A stretch of 64,000 nt of DNA, taken from the NCBI GenBank assembly GCA_018398805.1, contig JAGFBZ010000338.1, positions 80,001 to 144,000 on the forward strand, read 5' to 3'. Below, piece by piece: positions 53,637 to 64,000 of this stretch (within the stretch, counting starts at the first letter, position 1; every line of letters begins with the position of its first letter). Under the pieces are notes generated by a model. It worked only from the letters and a program-made list of their open reading frames with translations. It was not told the origin of the DNA and did no database searches. Both the position numbers and the translations under genes were made by a program. The DNA comes from Hirundichthys speculiger (lineage: Eukaryota > Chordata > Actinopteri > Beloniformes > Exocoetidae).

Positions 53637-53705
53637 TAACGCTGTAGCTCAGCTAGTAGAGCAGATCATTCAGTCACCTTAAGGTTGGCGGTCCAAATGT
53701 TAATT
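53637..53705 (+). mobile_element. tRNA-like SINE head
   Basis: GTAGCTCAGCTAGTAGAGC resembles a tRNA A box and GGTTGGCGGTCCAAAT a degenerate B box, as in fish tRNA-derived SINEs. Not a tRNA gene: it cannot form a complete cloverleaf and sits in LINE debris. Confidence 0.6.
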
Positions 53706-53766
53706 CTCCCTCACACCCACATCCCCCACATCCACCCCCACCTTGCCCCCCGGACTACTCAATACC

Positions 53767-55205
53767 TTGTTCACACTGTTGCACTGTTTACATACTGTTT
53801 ATATACTGTTTATATACTGTTTACATACTGTTTACTGTTTATACTGTTTATATACTGTTTATACTGTTTATATACTGTTTATATACTGTTTATACTGTTT
53901 ATATACTGTTTATATACTGTTTATATGTTTACATACTGTTTACATACTGTTTATATACTGTTTACATATGTTTATATACTGTTTACATACTGTTTACATA
54001 CTGTTTATATACTGTTTATATACTGTTTACATACTGTTTATATATACTGTTTACATACTGTTTACATACTGTTTACATACTGTTTACATACTACTGTTTA
54101 TATACTGTTTACATACTGTTTATATACTGTTTATACATACTGTTTACATACTGTTTATATCTGTTTTACATACTGTTTTACATACTGTTTATATACTGTT
54201 TACATACTGTTTACATACTGTTTACATATATATACTGTTTACATACTGTTTACATACTGTTTATTTATACTGTTTATATACTGTTTACTGTTTATACTGT
54301 TTATATACTGTTTACATACTGTTTATATACTGTTTTTTACATACTGTTTACTGTTTACATACTGTTTATATACTGTTTACATACTGTTTTACATACTGTT
54401 TATATATACTGTTTTATATATACTGTTTACATACTGTTTACATACTGTTTACATACTGTTTATATACTGTTTATATACTGTTTATATACTGTTTACATAT
54501 GTTTATATATACTGTTTATATACTGTTTACATACTGTTTACATACTGTTTATATACTGTTTATACTGTTTATACTGTTTACATATGTTTACTTTAACTGT
54601 TTTATACTGTTTACATACTGTTTTTATACTGTTTACTGTTTACTGTTTATATACTGTTTATACTGTTTACTACTGTTTACATACTGTTTATATACTGTTT
54701 ACATACTGTTTACATACTGTTTATATACTGTTTACATACTGTTTACATACTGTTTATATACTGTTTATATACTGTTTATACTGTTACTGTTTACGTTTAC
54801 ATACTGTTTATATACTGTTGTTTACATACTGTTTACATACTGTTTATATGTTTACATATACTGTTTTACATACTGTTTACATGTTTATATACTGTTTATA
54901 TACTGTTTACATACTGTTTTACTATACTGTTTATATGTTTACTACTGTTTATATACTGTTTATACTGTTTACATACTGTTTATATACTGTTTATACTGTT
55001 TATATGTTTACACTGTTTACATACTGTTTATATACTGTTTACATACTGTTTACATACTGTTTACATACTGTTTATATACTGTTTACATACTGTTTACATA
55101 CTGTTTATATACTGTTTACATACTGTTTATATACTGTTTACATACTGTTTACATACTGTTTATATACTGTTTATATACTGTTTACATACTGTTTATATAT
55201 TGTTA
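53767..55205. repeat. 1.4-kb array of 11-bp TACTGTTTATA / TACTGTTTACA
   Basis: About 130 copies. The same motif occurs in low copy in the 3'UTR of related fish LINEs, so this looks like an expansion of LINE 3'UTR. All plus frames are open (up to 487 codons, rich in Tyr, Leu, Cys, Phe), not genes. Confidence 0.96.
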
Positions 55206-55465
55206 ATACTGTTAACCATCCATACTGCCTTACACTGTTTACACTGCCTGCACTTTATCTCTGCCTCATTCACTCCAGTCACTTTATATAATTTAACATT
55301 TCAAATTGTGTAATTACTGTATATACCGTATTTATTTCCATTTTAGTTCTGTCAATCTCATTTGTATTGTTAATACCTATGTCAACCCAATGCTGCTCAG
55401 TTGGACCTCAATTGCCCCTTGGGGATAAATAAAGTTGTCTGAATCTGAATCTGAATCTGAATCTG

Positions 55466-55550
55466 ATTCTGGCTCTAACTGACTCCATGTGAAAGTGTCC
55501 TTGGGCAAGACACTGAACTCTAACTTGTCCACTGATGTGTGTGTGTGTGT

Positions 55551-55607
<57 letters not shown>

Positions 55608-55628
55608 TATGTGTGTGTGTGTGTATGT

Positions 55629-55695
<67 letters not shown>

Positions 55696-55782
55696 GGTGA
55701 ATGAGAGACCAATGTAAACCACTCTGAGGGCACCTTGATGGTGTGGATAAAGTGGTATATAAGTGCAGTCCATTTACCATTC
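55466..55782 (+). mobile_element. SINE body and tail with (TG)n
   Basis: CTGGCTCTAACTGACTCCAT, then GTGTCCTTGGGCAAGACACT, a (TG)n with TATG interruptions (55535-55692), then GGTATATAAGTGCAGTCCAT. This is the body/tail of the common fish tRNA-SINE; its head is not adjacent. Confidence 0.8.
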
Positions 55783-56666
55783 ATTACTGTATAAACATGT
55801 GCTACAGTGTCTTTAAAAACGACTGATGTTCAACATTTATCAGCACCAAATCACATAAAATACAGTTTACCAGCTCCATTGCTACATATATGAAGTAAAT
55901 AAAAGGAAACTCGACCTGGCGCGCACCGCCATCTAGCGGTGAGTAGTGTAATTACAGAGTTAACACCAGTAGTGTTTGGTTCATGTGCAGTTCCTGAGCC
56001 TGAAAGCAGTTTAGCCTGAAAGCAGCGCAGAATTGGATATTTCAATTAATCTATAGCTGTCTTCATACACTTCATTTAGGATGAAGACTCATTAGCAGAG
56101 AAGACAACAACAAAAAGACTGAGAGAAAGAGGACTGAGCGTGAGATAGATTCTCTGTTAAACCTTAACGGAGGTTCTGACCGCGTCCTTCTGCTATCTGG
56201 AGTGATTTAATTCATAGAGATTTGATAAAAACAAACAAACTAATATATCTAAGACCTGTAAAATTTGTACCTGAAATTAAACAACAAAAAAAAGGAAGAT
56301 TGCTTTTGGGAAACAGAAAACATTAATGAAGTTTTTAATGTTGAATGAACGCTAATGTAAGGTTTATTCCCTGTGCTGTATTGTATTTCCTCTCTTTCAT
56401 AACTCCATGAAATGCAGACTAAAGTAATTAAGATACGTACACGCGTACGTGTAATAGCGTAAATGACCACACAGTTAGTCTGACTCAATCGAGGGACTGA
56501 AGACAATTGCAGTTCCTCTAACGACCACTTGGAGCTATAAAAGTGAGTCATTCTCCATTTAAATCCAAATCAAAATGTCAAATTTTACAGCAAAAATAAG
56601 CAACACTTACAACCTGGTACAGTTTTGGATTATATAAAGCCACAAATGTATGTTTAATTAGGGTCA
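55783..56666. other. Intergenic, nothing recognised
   Basis: Non-coding; CGCCATCTAGCGG at 55927-55939 is near the CTCF consensus (reverse orientation). Confidence 0.45.
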
Positions 56667-56674
56667 CATCCTTT

Positions 56675-59071
56675 TAGGGTTGCCAACTCCCTGAAGCTGG
56701 AAAGAGGGACATTTATTGGACGGGGGGTTTGGGGGGGGGGGGGGGGGGTTGGGGGGGGGGTTGGGGGGTCCTCCCCCAGAAAATTTTGTGTTTCTTAGAT
56801 GCAATTTCCTGCATTTTAAGGCATTGAAAAGACCCTACCCATGCCAGAAATGATGATGTTTTCTTATCCAGACCACAATCCTACTAATTTCAGGATAATT
56901 TTGTGAAATTAATTATGCAACAGTTAGCTTTTAGAACGCCTTCGTTTACGCTGGTGAGCAACTTGTAGACAGAATGGTGCTTTCTGAAGTTAACATTTGC
57001 ATTGTTGGCGGTGTTCTGAAATTCCTACCTAAAATTTTTTCCTACCGTAGCGGAAAATTATAGCCTCATCTGTAATTTTTTTCCTACACTGTAACAATAT
57101 GCTACCAGCACAATAAACGCAAGCAACAAAAATGAAATATTTAGCTTAAGGTTTTTGCAGAAAATGTTCAGATGTAACTTTAAAAAGTAATCATAAGTCA
57201 CTAATTTAATTACGCATTTTTCTCGCATAATGTAACAGATTACAATTATGTTTGAGATTTATCGTCTTGCCAACAAATATTCGACAAACCCTGTAAAGTA
57301 ACAACCTGAACAAGGTTTAAAACAGCTGGAAAAGCACATTCACTCATATATGCATCATAAAGACGTGCATCGGATTTGTCTGTCAAACCTACGCAATATA
57401 AATACTGTGCATTAAAAGTATTAAATGTTAGGCTTTTGGAGCATTTGATTTGTCCCGCAAACGTATATGTATTAAATACTGTCCATACAAAGTATTAAAA
57501 ATACAAGAAACTAACCTTTTCTCTTCCATGATAACGGTCAGGCAGCAGAATATTTTTTGCTGCTACACGCTAACGCAGTCAACGCGGGTAGGAAGATATT
57601 ATGAGTAGGAAGAAATTTCACAACAGCGGCATATGCGGTGATGTTTTCAACATTAAGACTATACGTGTCCAGACAGGAAAGGAGAGCCTTATGGAGCCTT
57701 ATGGAAATTCGTCGCTGTTTTCGTAGAAAACTAACAACTTGGACGTGGAAAAGTAGCTCACACACACTGGAAACATTTTTCTGTTTCTCTTGTTAGAGGC
57801 ATCGCTAGCGAGTGAAAAATAAAGGGGCTCACCATCACCTGAGGAAAGATCGGAGACTATTTTCCCCACAGTGCTTGGACCCAACACATTCATGGTGATC
57901 ATCTCCGCTTCGGTTCTTCCCAACTGCATCTTCTTAGCGACACTCGAGTCTTGAAATAAAGCCCCGTTTAATTTCACGGTGCAGTCAGCGCTGTTATAGC
58001 TGTGAACGTGTTTCATGGTGTGGTATATTTAGAACACCTCGCTAGCAGAAATGTTGTTAATTTCAGCAGTAGATGCGGCGAAGAATGAAGTGATGTTGCT
58101 TGCTCCTTTAGCTAGCACAGCCTTTTTATGACACTCGGTGTCTTCATGACGGGATGAGTCGTGCTCGCCACCATGGCCAATCGATATCTCGCGGCGGCAT
58201 AAAGTACAAAATGCTCTTCTAGGGTCTGTAGTGGCTTTAACCCACGACCTTTTTGTTTCCCATTCTTTATTATAGCTGCAAAGCCTCTTTTTTTATCTGG
58301 TTCATCCATTTCCCTCAGTACACTGCAAAAACTCAAAATCTTACCAAGTGTATTTTTCTCATTTCTAGTCAAAAATATCTCATCACACTTAATATAAGAT
58401 AAAATCACCTAAATAGTAACATTTCAGTGAGATATAGGAGCTTGTTTTTAGACTTTTTTAGACTGAATTAAGCAAATTTTCACTTGTTCCATTGGCAGTT
58501 AAAACAGACTTAATACAAGATATTTTTTGCTTGTAATTAGCAAAAAAATCTGCCAATGGAACAAGTGAAAATTCGCTTAATTCAGTCTAAAAAAGTCTAA
58601 AAACAAGCTCCTATATCTCACTGAAATGTTACTCTTTAGGTGATTTTGTCTTATATTAAGTGTGATGAGATATTTTTGACTAGAAATGAGAAAAATACAC
58701 TTGGTAAGATTTTGAGTTTTTGCAGTGTAAACTTCACTGATTACAACCGTCTCCCATAGCAACGCATACATGCAGGTGGGCGTAGCCAATCACAGTTCCC
58801 TGATCAGAATGTGTCATCATACACCAGTCTGTTATCATTGGACAATATACTTTGTAAACGTTGAGTTTTGGGGCATAGTAGCCTATCAAAACTCCCTGTT
58901 TATAATGTGTCATCAATCAGCAGTCTATCACTGGACGAAATGCTTCATAAACATTCCATTAAAAAATGCTGTCAAGACTATGATTGAAATGAATAAAATT
59001 CTTCACGGGGCAAATAAAATTCACCTAAAAAACGGGATGTCCCGGGGAAATCGGGACGGTTGGTAAACCTA
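56675..59071 (-). mobile_element. 2.4-kb hAT-like transposon, degraded
   Basis: Ends TAGGGTTGCCAAC and GTTGGTAAACCTA, flanked by a perfect 8-bp catccttt (56667-56674, 59072-59079). Minus-strand transposase relics in order: KKRGFAAIIKNGKQKGRGLK (58240-58310), CHKKAVLAKGASNITSF-like, then MKHVHSYNSADC and YFSLASDASNKRNRKMFPVC (57700-58016), a SDASNKGN-type hAT core, then SLNVENITAYAA (57538-57765). Several frame breaks. A second element is nested at 58321-58727. Confidence 0.85.
58321..58727. mobile_element. Near-perfect palindromic MITE nested in the hAT
   Basis: 407 bp of two complementary arms of about 190 bp (ends CACTGCAAAAACTCAAAATC and complement), flanked by TA. It interrupts the transposase near its N-terminal part, so it is younger than the host element. 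Confidence 0.9.
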
Positions 59072-59079
59072 CATCCTTT

Positions 59080-59520
59080 TGATCGGTGGTTGCTGTAGCC
59101 AATGGCTAGCTGTCATCTCTTTAGCTACTTAGCTCTTAGCTCTGCTTTGACTTGATTTCTGAGTTGTGAATGCAGAGTTAACAGGGAATGATCATTCTTT
59201 GACCTTTTGTTGCTGTTAACTGTACTAAGATACCACTTGGACCAGTTATGGGTCGGTCTGGAAGAGTTCTGGGGCGAAGCTCAGCTAAGCAGACTGCTAG
59301 CCAGGGCTAACTGGAGGACGCTGGATAGCCTCTCGCTCATCTGCTTCTAACTCTCACAGCATCTGGGTCCTCCAGTCAAGTTAAATTAACAGCTAACATG
59401 AGCTAAAACAGCTAACATGTTTATTAGGTGTGTTCCAGCTTGCTTTCAGGCCCATTTAGCCTGTTTTGTAATTAAACAAAGTTTAGCAGCATCAGTTCCT
59501 GTCAACATGATGCCTCACAG
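59080..59520. other. Intergenic, nothing recognised
   Basis: Rich in TTAGCT motifs; no gene or element boundary seen. Confidence 0.4.
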
Positions 59521-59732
59521 CAGGGGGGCCCAATCCTGGTCCTCGAGAGCCCCGATCCAGCAGGTTCTAGATGTTTCCCTGCTTTGGGACACCTGATACA
59601 AGTGGCTGTGTCATCAACAGACTTTGATGACAACCTGATAACGAGCATTAATTAGAATCAGGTGTGTTGGAGCTGGGAAACCTCTAAAACATGTTGGATG
59701 GGGCTGTCCAGGACCAGGATTGGGTTCCCCTG
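59521..59732. mobile_element. Short hAT-type MITE
   Basis: Inverted ends GGGGGGCCCAATCCTGGTCC and GGACCAGGATTGGGTTCCCC, with flanks cctcacag / ccttagag (6 of 8). Confidence 0.7.
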
Positions 59733-60655
59733 CCTTAGAGAATAACAACAACAACAAAAACCTTAAAAAAGACATTTCAGTGAGTCAAGGGGTTTGTCCA
59801 GTTCTTTCTAAACAGTCTGTGTTACAGGTGAGGGACAGGTCAATGTCACATCTGCTGCTGGGGATAGCCACGCCCACTTTTGGGTGAAAACAAACACTGT
59901 CAATCTAGTGGTGACAAAACAGAAAGACCAGCTGCATCGTGGCTTCAAACGTGCTGAGGTTTCATTTTCTCACTAGATTCTGAAGGATAACAAACAGAGA
60001 GAACCGTGGTTTAAAACAATCCAAGGAGAGGACGAGGATGTGAAACTGTGGAGCTCAGCCAGCTGTTACATTATCATTTATGCTCATCACAGCTGGGTCA
60101 AGAAAGTAAACATTTCTGAAGTTCACAGTCATAGCAGTGAAATCTGATGGTCCATTGAAAGGGAAATGTGTGTAAAAAAAAAGATTTTCCTCTATTTTTA
60201 ATAAAGGCTTAAAAAAACAGACTCACCTGGAAATGCAGTAAGGTAAATGTGGATGTCAGGACTGGACACCTTTGACCACTTGGTGGCGCCGTTCATCCGC
60301 CATGATGGAGGCAGACTGAATGAAAGTCTGAAGTTTATTTCTTTATAAGCTTCAGTAACTGTTTCAGTAGTGACGTCATATAAGTGTTCAGCAGCTTCAG
60401 CACCAAACAGCTACAAAGCAAAGATTTATTTAGTCTCATTTAACTCTTTTAACTCATTTAACCTCATTTAACTCATTTAACTCATTTAACTCATTTAACT
60501 CATATACAGCTGGAAAAAGCTCAATAAAGATCAACAGTTCATAAAACCGTTGAGCTTTATTTAGTCTCATTTAACTCATTTAACTCATTTAACTCATTTA
60601 ACTCATATACAGCAGGAAAAACGCTTTTATGAACCGCTGCTCACTTTTACCCAGA
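59733..60655. other. Intergenic
   Basis: Non-coding. CCACTTGGTGGCGCC (60276-60290) is a CTCF-like motif. (TCATTTAAC)n at 60435-60500 and 60567-60605. Confidence 0.45.
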
Positions 60656-60659
60656 AAGG

Positions 60660-61050
60660 TGCTGCAGCTGCAGAGCACCCAGATGTGATGATAACAACAC
60701 ATCTGGATGCTGCAGCTGCAGGGCACCCAGATGTGATGATAACAACACATCTGGATGCTGCAGCTGCAGGGCACCCAGATGTGATGATAACAACACATCT
60801 GGATGCTGCAGCTGCAGAGCATCCAGATGTGATGATAACAACACATCTGGATGCTGCAGCTGCAGAGCACCCAGATGTGATGATAACAACACATCTGGAT
60901 GCTGCAGAGCACCCAGATGTGACGATAACAACACATCTGGATGCTGCAGCTGCAGGGCACCCAGATGTGATGATAACAACACATCTGGATGCTGCAGCTG
61001 CAGAGCATCCAGATGTGATGATAACAACACATCTGGATGCTGCAGCTGCA
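60660..61050. repeat. 48-bp hairpin tandem array, about eight copies
   Basis: Each unit has ATCCAGATGTG and CACATCTGGAT as inverted repeat around GATGATAACAA, then GCTGCAGCTGCAG, itself palindromic. Open in both strands (48 is a multiple of three). Unit identity is high; one copy lacks 6 bp. Confidence 0.95.
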
Positions 61051-61055
61051 GGATC

Positions 61056-61700
61056 TGTTGGACTGAAAGACTCTGATCTACCTGGATCTGTTGGACTGAA
61101 AGGTGTCCTCTGTCTCAGGGGACAGTCTGTCCAGGAATGGAGGACGTCTCTCCTCCTCTATCCGTTTCTGCAGCTCTTCGTTTTCTTGTTCGTGGTTTTT
61201 CATTTGCTTAAATACATTTGTTGTGTTTCACTGTATTTTACAGCCTTTTTACAAACTACACAATTTGTTGTTGTTTCGTTTTCGGGATTAAAATACAGCG
61301 GAGCTAGGGGGCGGGGCCAGACTGAGTCTACCTGCATGCTTGTTTGGTTGCTGCAGCTGAGCCAGGTGAAGGTGCAACATCGACAGCGACAGCGTCTCAG
61401 AAACAGACTTTAATTAATTCATACTTCACACGAGTCAGTGCTTGTGGGAGAGAAAAATAAAGCTTGAGGATCAATCTTTTTACACGAGTATCATTCGATA
61501 CCAATACTGAAGTGGGTATCGATATTATCGATATTTGGATCGATCCGCCCACCTCCAATGAGTTCTAGTTACCCAGAACCAGAGGAGCGACCCGACTGCC
61601 AGGAGGGATTTAAATATTTAAATGAGCGGAAAAAACATTTGGACTTTAAGGACCTGTTTTTGTCTGATAATAAAGATCATATCTTTATTCTACTGTAGAG
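61056..61700. other. Intergenic with a worn DNA-transposon edge
   Basis: GTATCGATATTATCGATATT near 61519 resembles the subterminal region of hAT-type elements; no gene. Confidence 0.4.
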
Positions 61701-61701
61701 C

Positions 61702-61790
61702 AGTGATTCCCAAAGTGTGGGCCGCGGCCCCCTGGTGGGCCGCCGTGGGACTGCAGGTGGGCCGTGAGAGGTCATTAAAATTAAACAAAT
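61702..61790. mobile_element. hAT-type MITE end fragment
   Basis: CAGTGATTCCCAAAGTGTGG followed by GCCGCGGCCCCCTGGTGGGC is a familiar fish hAT terminus; no matching right end was found before the 32-bp array. Confidence 0.55.
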
Positions 61791-61937
61791 ATGTTTTAAA
61801 TCCTCGATCTTTTTTAAATATGTTTTTAATTACTGTAAAATATTAAGGACATGATTAAAAAAACATTAAGAAGTAACGAAACAAACCAGTTAAGTGTTAT
61901 TCTACTGTCATCTTAACTTAATATTTGTTGACCCCTC

Positions 61938-63905
61938 ACATTAATATCGGATCATGGTTCCTGGTCCTTACATCAATATCGGACCATGGTTCCTGGTCCT
62001 CACATTAATATCGGACCATGGTTCCTGGTCCTTACATCAATATCGGACCATGGTTCCTGGTCCTCACATTAATATCGGATCATTGTTCCTGGTCCTTACA
62101 TTAATATCGGATCATGGTTCCTGGTCCTCACATTAATATCGGATCATGGTTCCTGGTCCTCACATTAATATCGGATCATGGTTCCTGGTCCTCACATTAA
62201 TATCGGATCATGGTTCCTGGTCCTCACATTAATATCGGATCATGGTTCCTGGTCCTCACATTAATATCGGATCATTGTTCCTGGTCCTTACATTAATATC
62301 GGATCATGGTTCCTGGTCCTCACATTAATATCGGATCATGGTTCCTGGTCCTCACATTAATATCGGATCATGGTTCCTGGTCCTCACATTAATATCGGAT
62401 CATGGTTCCTGGTCCTCACATTAATATCGGATCATGGTTCCTGGTCCTCACATTAATATCGGATCATGGTTCCTGGTCCTCACATTAATATCGTATCATG
62501 GTTCCTGGTCCTTACATTAATATCGGATCGTGGTTCCTGGTCCTTACATTAATATCGGATCGTGGTTCCTGGTCCTTACATTAATATCAGATCATGGTTC
62601 CTGGTCCTCACAGTAATATCAGATCATGGTTCCTGGTCCTCACATTAATATCGGATCATGGTTCCTGGTCCTCACATTAATATCGGATCATGGTTCCTGG
62701 TCCTCACATTAATATCGGATCATGGTTCCTGGTCCTCACATTAATATCGGATCATGGTTCCTGGTCCTCACATTAATATCGGATCATGGTTCCTGGTCCT
62801 CACATTAATATCGGATCATGGTTCCTGGTCCTCACATTAATATCCGGATCATGGTTCCTGGTCCTCACATTAATATCGGATCATGGTTCCTGGTCCTTAC
62901 ATTAATATCGGATCATGGTTCCTGGTCCTCACATTAATATCGGATCATGGTTCCTGGTCCTTACATTAATATCGGATCATGGTTCCTGGTCCTCACATTA
63001 ATATCGGATCATGGTTCCTGGTCCTCACATTAATATCGGATCATGGTTCCTGGTCCTCACATTAATATCGGATCATGGTTCCTGGTCCTTACATTAATAT
63101 CGGATCATGGTTCCTGGTCCTCACATTAATATCGGATCATGGTTCCTGGTCCTTACATTAATATCGGATCATGGTTCCTGGTCCTCACATTAATATCGGA
63201 TCATGGTTCCTGGTCTTCACATTAATATCGGATCATGGTTCCTGGTCCTCACATTAATATCGGATCATGGTTCCTGGTCCTCACATTAATATCGGATCAT
63301 GGTTCCTGGTCCTCACATTAATATCGGATCATGGTTCCTGGTCCTCACATTAATATCGGATCATTGTTCCTGGTCTTTACATTAATATCGGATCATGGTT
63401 CCTGGTCCTCACATTAATATCGGATCATGGTTCCTGGTCCTCACATTAATATCGGATCATGGTTCCTGGTCCTCACATTAATATCGGATCATGGTTCCTG
63501 GTCCTCACATTAATATCGGATCATGGTTCCTGGTCCTCACATTAATATCGGATCATGGTTCCTGGTCCTCACATTAATATCGGATCATGGTTCCTGGTCC
63601 TCACATTAATATCGGATCATGGTTCCTGGTCCTTACATTAATATCGGATCATGGTTCCTGGTCCTCACATTAATATCGGATCATGGTTCCTGGTCCTCAC
63701 ATTAATATTGGATCATGGTTCCTGGTCCTCACATTAATATCGGATCATGGTTCCTGGTCCTCACATTAATATCCGATCATGGTTCCTGGTCCTCACATTA
63801 ATATCGGATCATGGTTCCTGATCCTCACATTAATATCGGATCATGGTTCCTGGTCCTCACATTAATATCGGATCATGGTTCCTGGTCCTTACATTAATAT
63901 CGGAT
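61938..63905. repeat. 2-kb minisatellite, 32-bp unit, about 61 copies
   Basis: Unit: ACATTAATATCGGATCATGG plus TTCCTGGTCCTC. Very homogeneous to both edges, with an occasional T for C and two single-base indels. Confidence 0.97.
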
Positions 63906-64000
63906 ACACTCCCTCCCTCCTCCCAATGGCTCCGCCTCCTCCTCTTCAGCCCGCCCCTCTAAACCACGCCTTCACACGATTCACGACTACATGAACCGCA
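63906..64000. other. GC-box/CCAAT-rich end of window
   Basis: CCAATGGCTCCGCCTCC and GCCCGCCCCTCT suggest promoter-like composition, but too little sequence remains to support a gene. Confidence 0.3.

Larger units (their letters stand above)
52235..55465 (+). mobile_element. L2/Rex-like LINE, degraded, with two internal array expansions
   Basis: LLFVDHSSAFYTI (52305-52345) and, after an array, CGLSPLLDYLNTY, then IIMFVDDTTVIRLITGG (YADD-type catalytic box) and ELQRVIKAAE are reverse-transcriptase segments. The 3' end reads ATTGCCCCTTGGGGATAAAT, then AAAGTTGTCTGAATCTGAA, a standard fish LINE tail. Frameshifted; not functional. Confidence 0.75.

Noticed and set aside
53645..53705. tRNA gene
   Set aside because: Only A- and B-box-like pieces; no complete cloverleaf; fits the head of a fish SINE.
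53685..55291. Three overlapping plus-strand frames rich in Tyr/Leu/Phe, resembling membrane proteins
   Set aside because: Translation of the 11-bp TACTGTTTA array, open in all three frames.
60228..60325. Possible minus-strand first exon: ATGGCGGATGAACGG with a strong CAG|GTGAGT donor
   Set aside because: The frame closes after about 15 codons and no partner exon was found; CNOT10 has its own first exon.
60660..61050. CRISPR-like array with palindromic repeats
   Set aside because: Units are contiguous with no unique spacers.

Overview
The window is nuclear DNA from a ray-finned fish (teleost). It has two vertebrate genes with GT-AG introns and an unusually dense load of fish-type transposons (hAT, Tc1/mariner, L1-, L2- and RTE-like LINEs, tRNA-type SINE pieces), plus about twenty tandem arrays. 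Codon content, splice sites, AATAAA signals and telomere-type TTAGGG tracts are all vertebrate-like; nothing suggests a prokaryote. The species cannot be named from the sequence.

Gene 1 (+ strand, 2049-13186) is TCAIM (T-cell activation inhibitor, mitochondrial). Eight exons encode the last 436 residues; the exon(s) for roughly the first 58 residues lie left of the window, beyond a 15-bp minisatellite at 1-1905. Gene 2 (- strand, 51477-15164) is a complete CNOT10, a CCR4-NOT subunit. Nineteen exons join in frame to 748 codons plus stop, close to the 744 residues of human CNOT10. The genes converge, with stop codons about 2 kb apart. No shared function is evident; one product is mitochondrial, the other acts in mRNA deadenylation.

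Layout: 1-1905 minisatellite; 2049-13186 TCAIM, with a hAT-derived repeat, a 3.5-kb 35-bp array and a 1.7-kb 101-bp array in its introns; 13187-15163 intergenic/3'UTR with short arrays; 15164-51477 CNOT10, whose introns hold a 3.5-kb 24/30-bp array, a 1.6-kb 15/16-bp array, a TTAGGG array carrying fragments of a CNOT10 exon, a Tc1 pseudogene, two L1 fragments with target-site duplications, two hAT-type elements stacked on the same 8-bp target, several palindromic elements, and 21-bp and 11-bp arrays; 51478-51780 probable CNOT10 promoter; 51780-64000 no convincing gene, but LINE/SINE debris with an expanded 11-bp motif, a 2.4-kb hAT copy with another element inside it, a 48-bp hairpin array and a 32-bp array.

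Nearly all the long open frames sit in tandem arrays whose units are multiples of three, and they are not genes. The best leads are the exon fragments with splice-donor copies inside the TTAGGG array, arrays that appear to have grown out of LINE sequence, serial hAT insertion at one target, and UG-repeat 3' splice sites in both genes.
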